DNA of 64,000 nt from VRUE01 sp963807425. GTDB taxonomy: Bacteria > Actinomycetota > Thermoleophilia > Solirubrobacterales > 70-9. The stretch spans positions 143,470 to 207,469 of the forward strand of contig CAWEBZ010000010.1 in the NCBI GenBank assembly GCA_963807425.1, given 5' to 3'. Numbering within the stretch: position 1 is the stretch's first letter; every line of letters starts with the position of its first letter. The notes beneath the pieces were generated by a model. It had not been told where the DNA came from. It made no database searches and saw only the letters and a list, made by a program, of their open reading frames with translations. The translations under genes and the position numbers were made by a program. Shown piece by piece: positions 34,134 through 41,644 of the stretch.

Positions 34134-35306
34134 ATGCGCGGCGCCACGGCAGCCCTGCTGGGAGCGCTGCTGGCGCTGGCTCTCACCGCGTCCGCTGCGG
34201 CGGGCGCGGTGAAGCCGGTGGGCAGCACAACCCTGGTCGTCGGCGCCGCGCAATCGCAGCAGCTGGACAAACGAGGGGTGGACATCGGCGGCGCCGGAGC
34301 GGCCGAGAGCAGCGGGCGGGAGATCCGCCTCGGTATCAGCGACGGTTCGATCGGCAGCAGCGCCGCCGACCTTGCCAGCGACGGAGCTCTGCGGCTTGCC
34401 GCTGGCAGCGGGCGTGCTCGCAAGGTCGTCAGGCTGACCGGCCTGCGCGTCGCGCTCGCTTCCACCTCGACGCTCAGCGCCAAGCTGGGCGGCAAGCGCC
34501 GCACCGTATTCGACCTGAGAACGGCTCCTGACTCGCTGGCGATCGACGCGGTGCGCGGCACAGCGCAGCTGCGAAGGGCTCAGCTGGTCTGGCGCCGCGG
34601 CGCTGCGCGGGCGCTGAGCAACCGGCTCGACGTCCGGATACCCCGTGGCGTGCTGGGCACGATCAGGGTCAGCGCCGCAGTCGTCATCCCCGATACCCCC
34701 CAGCAAGGGGCGATCAGTGACGAACCGCCCCTGCTGGCCCGTCCGGCGAGCGCGGTGAACGTCACCGCTGCCAGCCTCAGCTGGCACGTTCGCGACTCCT
34801 GGATCCGCTACACCAACACCCAGGAAGCCCCTCAAGCACTTGAAGGCGCAGTTGCCGGCCCGGCGATCCCCGAGAGCACCCACCCCTGTCCCGACAGGCC
34901 GGGGGGCACCAACCCCACCCTGGTCTACTCCTACGACTTCCCCTTCGCCAACGGCTGGTATGACCCGGTCAGCGGATCGGCCGCCCTCTATTACCTAGGC
35001 GCCGTCAGGTTCAGCTACCCCGCCCACGGCATCGACCTGACGACCCGCAACCCCGAGATCGAGATCGCCGGCGCGGCCTCGCGGGCGATCTTCCGCCTTC
35101 GCAGCAGCACCTACCTCGACAAACGAGCGGCGATCCTCGGCCTTGCCCTGAGCGGTCCGCCAAGCGAGGCGCCAGCCGGAACCTTCAGCTTCGGTGCGCC
35201 GCTGCGCGGCTCGCTGACCACCGACGGCCAGGCGGTGTTCGCCGGCTTCTACGCTCCGCCCAACAACGGCTTCGGCTGCTTCTCGGTTTCCTTCTCGACC
35301 GGATGA
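34134..35306 (+). CDS. Secreted HtaA-like domain protein
   Basis: This 390-residue protein has a signal peptide (about residues 1-23). A unit near residues 60-190 resembles that of the upstream gene (LSAKLGGKRRTVFDLRT). A C-terminal HtaA-like domain begins AASLSWHVRDSWIRYTN. It lies 4 bp after the previous stop and overlaps the next start (ATGA). It is probably a second heme-binding surface component, with a single, more divergent HtaA domain. No anchor is visible. Confidence 0.85.
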   Translation: MRGATAALLGALLALALTASAAAGAVKPVGSTTLVVGAAQSQQLDKRGVDIGGAGAAESSGREIRLGISDGSIGSSAADLASDGALRLAAGSGRARKVVRLTGLRVALASTSTLSAKLGGKRRTVFDLRTAPDSLAIDAVRGTAQLRRAQLVWRRGAARALSNRLDVRIPRGVLGTIRVSAAVVIPDTPQQGAISDEPPLLARPASAVNVTAASLSWHVRDSWIRYTNTQEAPQALEGAVAGPAIPESTHPCPDRPGGTNPTLVYSYDFPFANGWYDPVSGSAALYYLGAVRFSYPAHGIDLTTRNPEIEIAGAASRAIFRLRSSTYLDKRAAILGLALSGPPSEAPAGTFSFGAPLRGSLTTDGQAVFAGFYAPPNNGFGCFSVSFSTG

Positions 35307-36494
35307 CCAAGGTCTCGGCACTGCTCGTCTCGGCGCTCGCGGCACTTGCCGTCGCTACCCCCCTGACCGGAACCGCCCGAGCCGACTCCGCCCAGGTCAC
35401 CGTCGTCAGTCCAGGAGGCGCCGAGCAGGCGCTCTCGCTCGATGCCCTCGCCGGTGGCGAGGACGTCGTCGGCGGCTCCTACGTCCTGCGCTCCTCCACG
35501 AGCGAGACCTCCCAGACCGTGACCGGCTTCTCGCTGGGGAAGATCCGTCGAAGCCGCCGGTGCCGACCCGATCGGCTTCTCCTATCTCGAGGTGCAGCGC
35601 CCCGCGGGCGGTGCGGTGATGCTCAGCCGCCACCAGGCGCTCGATCCCGGCGCCTTCCCCGAGGGCTTCCCCGTCGTCTACGCGACCGCGGCCGGGACCG
35701 GCTTCCTGCGACCCAGCACCGGGCCCGAGGACCTCAACGCGACCGACGCCTTCGAGGCGCCGCAGGGGATCACCGTCGTCCTCCGCAAAGGCTCGCCGCT
35801 GCAGGTGCGGGCGAAGGCCTCGCCGCTGCGAACCCGCCCCGGCAAGGCGGTCACTTTCACCGCCCTCGTCGACCGGGCGGGATCGGGCGAGCAGCTGACC
35901 TATTCCTGGTACTTCGACGACGGCCACTCCGGAAGCGGCGCCAATGCCAGCCACAGCTTCGCCAAGCGCGGCAGCTACGACGTCGTCGGCGGCGTCACCA
36001 CCCCGGGCGACGACGTCGGCGCCTCCGCTGTGGTCACCGTCCAGGTCGGGGCCCCGCTCGGCGGGCCGGACCGCAAGGGCGGCGGCGCCGATCGCGACGC
36101 AACCGCCCCCGACCACGGGGCGGCGACCGGCTCGACCACCGGGGCGCCCCCCGGGCCACCAGCAACGACAGCAGACCGTGAATCGGCACCGGCGTCGGCC
36201 CCCCGGCTGGAACGCGAGGTGCGGCAGCGATCTCAACCACAGGCCCCGAGGGGCGAAGAGGTGAGCGGCGTGCTGCTGAGCAGCACCAAGGCCTTGCCGG
36301 CCGAGCCGACCGCCTCCCCCGCCGCCAGGACCGGAAAGCTCGACGAAAGCGAAGGGGGCGGCGGGGGTCTCTCCAACGCGGTTCTTGGGCTGCTCGTAAC
36401 TGCAGGGCTGCTCAGTGTTGGGGCTCTCGTTGAGCTACGTGGCGCCTTTTTCCCGCTATCCGGGCATAAAGCGCCAAGGCAGGCGATCCGGTGA
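35303..36494 (+). CDS. Membrane-anchored PKD-domain protein of heme operon, one frameshift
   Basis: After a signal peptide (about residues 1-27) and an N-terminal domain, a PKD-type beta-sandwich (about residues 175-255, YSWYFDDGHSGSGANASHSF) is followed by a long Pro/Ala/Ser-rich linker. Near the C-terminus is a transmembrane helix (LSNAVLGLLVTAGLLSVGAL). A gain of one base near 35549 breaks the frame; corrected length is 396 residues. The topology suits a tether or partner linking surface heme proteins to the ExbB-like channel encoded next. The last codons contain nested stem-loop copy B. Start and stop overlap the neighbouring genes. Confidence 0.8.
36439..36477. repeat. Nested stem-loop repeat, copy B
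   Basis: The first 21 bases are identical to 13494-13514. The outer arm GTGGCGCC pairs imperfectly with GCGCC (36471-36475). The inner stem is CCCG (36452-36455) with CGGG (36461-36464) around CTATC. It lies inside the last codons of the PKD gene and ends 13 bp before the ExbB-like start. Confidence 0.8.
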
Positions 36495-37156
36495 ACGTCG
36501 AGCAGATTCTCTTCGACGTCTCCAACGCACTTCGCGTGCCGGTCCTCGTGCTCGCCTTGGTCGCGCTCGCGGTCGTCATCGTCGAAGCCGGCTCGCTGCT
36601 GATGGAGCTGCGGCGGCGGCGCGGCCGCAGCATCTGGCAGCTCGACAACGCGACCGCCGAGTGCCAGGGCCGGCTCGCCGCCGGCATGCGGGAGGAGGCG
36701 CTGATGGCCCTACTGCCGATCGCCCGCAACCGCACGATGGAAGAAGCGCTCAGTGGGGTGCTCGAACAGGTCGGCAGGCCGGACGCAGAAACCCGGATCG
36801 CCAAGCGCCTGGCCGAGTACGACTACCGCTCGCTGCGCCGGCTCGAGCGCACCCGCATCCTCGTCCGCATGGGGCCGGCCCTGGGGCTAATGGGAACGCT
36901 GATCCCGCTCTCGCCGGCGCTGGCCGGCCTCGCCGACGGCGACGTCGCCACCCTGACCGAAAACCTCCGGGTTGCCTTCAGCGTCACCGTCGCCGGCCTC
37001 CTGATCGGCGCGATCGCCTTCGCGATCTCCCTCGTCCGCGACCGCCTCTACGCCCAGGACTACTCCGACGTCGAGTACATCGCCGCCAGCCTCACCGCCA
37101 ACCACGGCAACGGCCTCCCGGTCGGCCAGCAATCGCACTGGGCCGTGGCCCCGTGA
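36491..37156 (+). CDS. MotA/TolQ/ExbB proton channel family protein
   Basis: This 221-residue protein has three transmembrane segments (about residues 16-38, 125-147, 160-185). It has the family pattern ERTRILVRMGPALGLMGTLI followed by SVTVAGLLIGAIAFAI. Family members form the pentameric motor that turns the proton motive force into mechanical work. Its GTG start overlaps the PKD stop (GTGA) and its stop overlaps the DUF2149 start (GTGA). It probably energises a surface step of heme uptake; this is inferred from context. Confidence 0.9.
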   Translation: MNVEQILFDVSNALRVPVLVLALVALAVVIVEAGSLLMELRRRRGRSIWQLDNATAECQGRLAAGMREEALMALLPIARNRTMEEALSGVLEQVGRPDAETRIAKRLAEYDYRSLRRLERTRILVRMGPALGLMGTLIPLSPALAGLADGDVATLTENLRVAFSVTVAGLLIGAIAFAISLVRDRLYAQDYSDVEYIAASLTANHGNGLPVGQQSHWAVAP

Positions 37157-37476
37157 AGGTCACTGCCCGCGCCCGCAGCCGCGACGACCGCGCCGGCGAC
37201 CCCCTGGACGGCCTGGTCAACCTCTTCGACCTCGGCATAGTCCTCTCGGTCGCGTTCTTGCTGGCGGCCCTCTCCTCCCTCGACCTGACCTCAGCCCTGA
37301 CCTCCCAATCCAAGGCGGAGCAACCCCCCCGCCCAGCCGACGCAGTGGTCACGCAGAAGGACCAGCCCGTCAAGGAGGTCCAGCTCAACCCCAACGAGCG
37401 AGTCGTCGGGCGAGGCGAGCCGCTTGGCACCGTCTATCGGCTCAACGACGGTAGAACGGTGCTCGTCAGGCCGTAG
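37153..37476 (+). CDS. DUF2149 domain protein (ExbD/TolR-like partner)
   Basis: This 107-residue protein has one N-terminal transmembrane helix containing an acidic residue (LFDLGIVLSVAFLLAAL) and a short extracytoplasmic tail. That layout matches ExbD/TolR, where a membrane Asp carries protons. DUF2149 genes often follow MotA/TolQ/ExbB genes. The start is GTG, overlapping the ExbB-like stop. The last 11 bases overlap the convergent NHL gene. Confidence 0.85.
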   Translation: MKVTARARSRDDRAGDPLDGLVNLFDLGIVLSVAFLLAALSSLDLTSALTSQSKAEQPPRPADAVVTQKDQPVKEVQLNPNERVVGRGEPLGTVYRLNDGRTVLVRP

Positions 37477-39064
37477 CTTTCCTCTTCAGTGTCAGCGGCT
37501 TCGCCTTGGTCCTCAGCGTGCCGCCGATCGGCGTGAAGGTCACCTTCGCCCGCACCTTCGCCTTGCCGGTTTTCAGCAGCGTGCGTTTGGCCTTGCCGAC
37601 CAGCTTGACCGGGAGCTTGACCTTGCCCGCCTTCCTTGCGTTGCGCTTGACCTTCTGGATTCCCTTGCCCTCGAGGAGCAGCTTGCCAGCGCCCGGAACC
37701 TGCACGAACAACGTCGCGGTGCCCTTCTTCCTGTTCAGCTTCAGCTTGCCGAACTCGAACTTGTTCGAGGGCGTCGCGGTCACCACCGGGGCAGCGATCT
37801 GAGCTGCCGCCGTACAGGGCGGCAACGCGGTACCCGGCTCACCGAAGCGCTCGACGCGAGCGAATCCGCCGGCTTCCTCGGCGACGTGCAGAGCTCCCCT
37901 GCAGTCGAACGCCAGGCCGAACGGGTCCGGCGTCGCGCCGGGAATCGTCGCCTCCAAGCCTTTCTGACACCCGGTCGCCGAGGTGCAGATCTGGAAGGCT
38001 GCCGCTCCGTCAATGACTCCCGCGCCGAAGGCGCGGATGAAGGTTCCATCGACGGTGAACTCAGAGACGCGGTCGTTGGGGAATTCGGAGACGTAGATAT
38101 TTCCTGCGGCGCTGGACAGAACGCCGCTGGGATTGCTCAGCGCCCCCGCCCCCGCCCCGTTGGGTACTTCCTGGCAGCCCGTCGCGGTCGTGCAGACATT
38201 CCCCCCACCGGGGTTGACCCCGTTGCCGAAGCCGCGAATGAAGGTTCCGCCGGAGGAGAAAATGTCGATGCGATTGTTGGCGCTGTTGGCAACGACGATC
38301 TGGTTGCCGGGCCCGGCCGCAACGTCGAGTATCAGCCGCATCTCGCCAGCCGCGCCGCCCGCTACCCCCGATTTACATGCCGTCGTGCAGACATCGGGAT
38401 CGCCCGCTCCGGCATTGACGCCCTTGCCGAAGGCGCGGATGAAGGCCCCGCCGGTCGAGAAGACGTCGATGCGCTGGTTGCCGTAGTCGGCGACGTAGAT
38501 CGCTCCCGAAGAATCGGCGGCGATTCCCCTCGGTTCGGACATGTCGCCCGCCACCGCGAGCCCATCTCCGTTCTGACATACCGCCGTGCAGACATCGCCA
38601 CCCCCCGGGTTCACGTTCTTGCCGAAGGCGCGAAGGAAGGCGCCGTCGGGGGAGAAAACGTCGATGCGGTTGTTGCTCCGATCACCGACGAAGATGTTGC
38701 CTTCCGGCCCGATGGCCACGCCATGCGGGTCGTCCATCGCACCGGCCGATTCTTCGTCCAGGCCGATCTGGCAACCCGTGGCGGAGGTGCAGACGTCGCT
38801 CCCGCTGGGGCTCACGTCCTTGCCGAAGGCTCGAACGAAGGCTCCATCCGGTGAGAACACGTCGATACGGAAGTTGCGGGAGTCGACGACGTATGAGGTT
38901 CCGTCAGCAGCGACAGCGACCCCACGCGGTCCGTCGATCCCCCCGGCTCCTTCCCCAAACACCCCAACGCCAGAGATCGGTCCAAACCCAAACGCACTCC
39001 CCGGAAACGCCAAGCCAATGAGAATCACCACCACGACCAGCACCGCCCTGAGCCCCGATCGCAT
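37466..39064 (-). CDS. Secreted NHL-repeat beta-propeller protein
   Basis: This 532-residue protein has a signal peptide (about residues 1-26). About six NHL blades follow, with the repeating pattern IDVFSPDGAFVRAFGK. Several blades carry an inserted loop with a cysteine pair (VCTSATGCQ and variants). A Lys-rich C-terminal beta domain (FGKLKLNRKKGTATLFV) follows; I know it from other Thermoleophilia secreted proteins. The role is unknown; NHL propellers bind proteins or sugars. I chose the ATG at 39064 (MRSGLRAV), just before the hydrophobic core. Confidence 0.9.
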   Translation of the reverse strand: MRSGLRAVLVVVVILIGLAFPGSAFGFGPISGVGVFGEGAGGIDGPRGVAVAADGTSYVVDSRNFRIDVFSPDGAFVRAFGKDVSPSGSDVCTSATGCQIGLDEESAGAMDDPHGVAIGPEGNIFVGDRSNNRIDVFSPDGAFLRAFGKNVNPGGGDVCTAVCQNGDGLAVAGDMSEPRGIAADSSGAIYVADYGNQRIDVFSTGGAFIRAFGKGVNAGAGDPDVCTTACKSGVAGGAAGEMRLILDVAAGPGNQIVVANSANNRIDIFSSGGTFIRGFGNGVNPGGGNVCTTATGCQEVPNGAGAGALSNPSGVLSSAAGNIYVSEFPNDRVSEFTVDGTFIRAFGAGVIDGAAAFQICTSATGCQKGLEATIPGATPDPFGLAFDCRGALHVAEEAGGFARVERFGEPGTALPPCTAAAQIAAPVVTATPSNKFEFGKLKLNRKKGTATLFVQVPGAGKLLLEGKGIQKVKRNARKAGKVKLPVKLVGKAKRTLLKTGKAKVRAKVTFTPIGGTLRTKAKPLTLKRKATA

Positions 39065-39150
39065 GCAGACCACCCTAGGGCACCCCGCGGCCACATCCCA
39101 AAAGCTCCGCGGAAATTCCGGCGGCCGCGGCTACGCCACGAATCCTGGAA

Positions 39151-39241
39151 GGAGGGGCGGTGACCCCTCCGGCTGGCGGATACTCAAAACGCCGGGCTAA
39201 TTAGCCCGGCGTTTGTCAGACGGAGGGGTCACCGCCCCTCC
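39151..39241. terminator. Nested palindrome element downstream of cysC
   Basis: GGAGGGGCGGTGACCCCTCC (39151-39170) and its exact reverse complement (39222-39241) flank a perfect 28-bp palindrome at 39187-39214 with core CCGGGCTAATTAGCCCGG. Each outer arm is also a hairpin by itself (GGAGGGG...CCCCTCC), and the two loops, CGGTGA and TCACCG, are complementary. The central hairpin, flanked by AAA/TTT, can act as an intrinsic terminator on both strands. It ends the minus-strand sulfate operon. Confidence 0.8.
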
Positions 39242-39253
39242 CACCGCTGAGTC

Positions 39254-39808
39254 CTAAGCAGTAACCGCAGCCGCCGGGATCAGATCCCGCGACTCGAGGT
39301 AAGCCAGCAGCTTCTCCGCCGACTCCTCAGGCGACTCGTTCTCGGTGTCGCAGACCCAATCCGGGTTCTCCGGAATCTCGTACGGATCCGAGACGCCAGT
39401 GAATTCCTTGATCTCGCCGGCGAAGGCCTTCGCGTAGAGACCCTTGACGTCGCGCTCGGCGCAGGTGTCGACCGAGGCCTTCACGTAGACCTCGATGAAG
39501 CGGTCGCCCATCAGCGCGTGTGCCTCGTCGCGGATCTCCGCGTAGGGGGAGATCGCCGCGGTGATCACCGGCACGCCGTTGCGGCTGAGCAGGTCGGCGA
39601 CGAAGGCGATCCGGCGGATGTTCGTATCGCGGTCCTCCTTCGAGAAGCCGAGGCCCTTGGAGAGGTTTTCGCGGACGACGTCGCCGTCGAGGATCTCCAG
39701 CTTCGAGCCGCGCTCGCGCAGCTGCTTCTCGAGCAGCCCGGTAATGGTCGTCTTGCCGGCACCGGAAAGCCCGGTGAACCAGAGGGTGAAGCCCTTCTCG
39801 CCAGCCAT
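39254..39808 (-). CDS. cysC: Adenylyl-sulfate kinase
   Basis: This 184-residue APS kinase has the P-loop FTGLSGAGKTTITGLLEK, then EILDGDVVRENLSKGLGFSK and the lid region KGLYAKAFAGEIKEFTG. It phosphorylates APS to PAPS. It follows sat by six bases and ends the sulfate assimilation operon. The operon's CysH looks like an APS reductase, so CysC may serve PAPS-dependent sulfation rather than reduction. Confidence 0.95.
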   Translation of the reverse strand: MAGEKGFTLWFTGLSGAGKTTITGLLEKQLRERGSKLEILDGDVVRENLSKGLGFSKEDRDTNIRRIAFVADLLSRNGVPVITAAISPYAEIRDEAHALMGDRFIEVYVKASVDTCAERDVKGLYAKAFAGEIKEFTGVSDPYEIPENPDWVCDTENESPEESAEKLLAYLESRDLIPAAAVTA

Positions 39809-39814
39809 GCTCGT

Positions 39815-40891
39815 TCAGTCCTCCTTGTAAGCGTCGATCAGGATGTCGGCGACCTCGTCGCGGGAGAACTCGTGCGGCGGCCTTTCGCCGTTGCCGAGCA
39901 TCTCGCGGACCTTCGTTCCGGAAAGGAAGAGGTGCGCCTCTTGGTCGTGCGGACAGGTCTTGTTCGAGGCGAGACCCTCGCACTCGTTGCACCAGAAGGT
40001 GTGCTCGAACATCAGCGGCTCGATCCCGAGCTCGTCGATGTCGATCTCGTCGAAGATCTTCTGCGCGTCGTAGGTGCCGTAGTAGTCGCCGGCACCGGCG
40101 TGGTCGCGACCGACGATGAAGTGGGTGGCGCCGTAGTTGCGGCGGACGATCGCGTGCAGGACCGCCTCGCGCGGGCCGGCGTAGTGCATCTTCGCCGGCT
40201 TCACGCCAAGCACCACCCGGTCGTTCGGGTAGTAGTTCTCCATCAGCACCTCGTAGCAGCGCATCCGCACGTCGGCGGGGATGTCGCCGGCCTTGGTCTT
40301 GCCGATCAGCGGGTGGATGAAGAGCCCGTCGCAGGTCTCCAGCGCCGCCTTGGTCAGGTACTCGTGGGCGCGGTGGATCGGGTTGCGGGTCTGGAAGGCG
40401 ACGATCTTCTTCCAGCCGCGCGCCTCGAAGTCGGCCTTGTGCTCGGCCGGCGTCTTGTACCGGCGCATGAAGGCCTCCTCGTGGTCCGGCAGCGCGTCGA
40501 CCTCGATCGGGCCGGCGATGCAGCGGTTGCCCTCCTCGTAGATCGCGGCGACGCCGGGGTGGGCCTCGTCCGTGGTGCCGTAGACACGCTCAGCCTCGCT
40601 CTTGGCGTCGCGCTCCCAAATCTCTTCGACCTTGATCCGCCCCAGCGGCTTGCCTTCGTCGCTGGAGAGGGCGACGACGTCGCCTACCTCGCACTCGAGG
40701 TCAGTCGCCAGCGTGATCGGGATCGGCCAGTAATCGCCGGCGGCGGTCCGCATCTCGGAGCAGACGCGCTCCCAGTCGGCGGACCCCTGGAAGCCGGTCA
40801 GCGGCGCGAAGCCACCGTTGCCGATCATCTCGAAGTCGGCGGTATGGCGCTCGGAAAGGGTCAGGGAAAGCTCGGTCATCGTCTCGCTCAT
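39815..40891 (-). CDS. sat: Sulfate adenylyltransferase (ATP sulfurylase)
   Basis: This 358-residue ATP sulfurylase belongs to the homomeric Sat type rather than CysDN. Signatures are TGFQGSADWERVCSEM, the nucleotide motif FQTRNPIHRAHEYLTK and FIVGRDHAGAGDYYG. A zinc-type cysteine set is in FWCNECEGLASNKTCPH. It makes APS from sulfate and ATP. It lies between cysH and cysC in the same operon. Confidence 0.96.
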   Translation of the reverse strand: MSETMTELSLTLSERHTADFEMIGNGGFAPLTGFQGSADWERVCSEMRTAAGDYWPIPITLATDLECEVGDVVALSSDEGKPLGRIKVEEIWERDAKSEAERVYGTTDEAHPGVAAIYEEGNRCIAGPIEVDALPDHEEAFMRRYKTPAEHKADFEARGWKKIVAFQTRNPIHRAHEYLTKAALETCDGLFIHPLIGKTKAGDIPADVRMRCYEVLMENYYPNDRVVLGVKPAKMHYAGPREAVLHAIVRRNYGATHFIVGRDHAGAGDYYGTYDAQKIFDEIDIDELGIEPLMFEHTFWCNECEGLASNKTCPHDQEAHLFLSGTKVREMLGNGERPPHEFSRDEVADILIDAYKED

Positions 40892-40945
40892 TCGGGCAGT
40901 CTCACCAATCGGTAGTGGGAAGGGGTATGGAGGCGCTGCGCGCCG

Positions 40946-41644
40946 CTAGTTGATCCCGCACTCAGTCTTGGCGACACCGGCCCAGCGGCCGTCCCGCGGC
41001 GAGCCACCCGGCCCGACCGGCTGCGTGCAATGGGTGCAGCCGATCGACGGGTAGCCGTGATCGTGGAGCGGGTTGTACGGAAGGTCGTGCTCACGGATGT
41101 AGTTCCAAACGTCGCGCTCGGTCCAGTCCGCGAGTGGGTTCAGCTTCCAGAGCTCGAAGCGCTTGTCCCAGCCGAACTTGGGGGTGTTGGCGCGACGAGC
41201 CGAGTCCTCGCGGCGGACTCCGGCGAGCCAGCAGTCTACGGAAGAGAGGGCTCGTTTCATCGGCTCGACCTTGCGCAGCCCGCAGCAGGAGTCGGGATCC
41301 CGCTTCCACAGCTCATCGCCGTGCTGAGCGGCCTGCTCCTCGAGGGTCAGGTTGTGGAAGCGGTCGAACTCGATCCCCAGCGCGTCGGCGAGGCGGTCGC
41401 GGGTCTCGTACGTCTCCGGGAAGAGCACGTCGGTGTCGAGGTAGAAGAAACGCGCCTCGGGATCCACCTGGCTCGCCATGTGGGCCGTCACCGAGCTCGT
41501 TTTCTGGAACGAGCAGGCGATGTAGTGGTTCGCCCCGAAGGTCTCGAACATCCACTCGATTGCCTCCTGGGCGGAGCGATCCTCGAGCTCCGCGGCAATC
41601 GCCTCCGGATCCTCGATTTTCGGCGTCTCGACGACTGGGTTCAT
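40946..41644 (-). CDS. cysH: Adenylyl-sulfate reductase (CysH, [4Fe-4S] type)
   Basis: This 232-residue PAPS/APS reductase-family protein has a substrate loop in IACSFQKTSSVTAHM and FFYLDTDVLFPETYE. The cysteine pairs DSCCGLRK and GCTHCTQP, which bind the [4Fe-4S] cluster of APS reductases, are present. The C-terminal nucleophile motif is ECGIN instead of the usual ECGLH. The enzyme gives sulfite. I chose the ATG at 41644, which overlaps the sir stop (ATGA); a GTG at 41653 is also in frame. Confidence 0.93.
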   Translation of the reverse strand: MNPVVETPKIEDPEAIAAELEDRSAQEAIEWMFETFGANHYIACSFQKTSSVTAHMASQVDPEARFFYLDTDVLFPETYETRDRLADALGIEFDRFHNLTLEEQAAQHGDELWKRDPDSCCGLRKVEPMKRALSSVDCWLAGVRREDSARRANTPKFGWDKRFELWKLNPLADWTERDVWNYIREHDLPYNPLHDHGYPSIGCTHCTQPVGPGGSPRDGRWAGVAKTECGIN

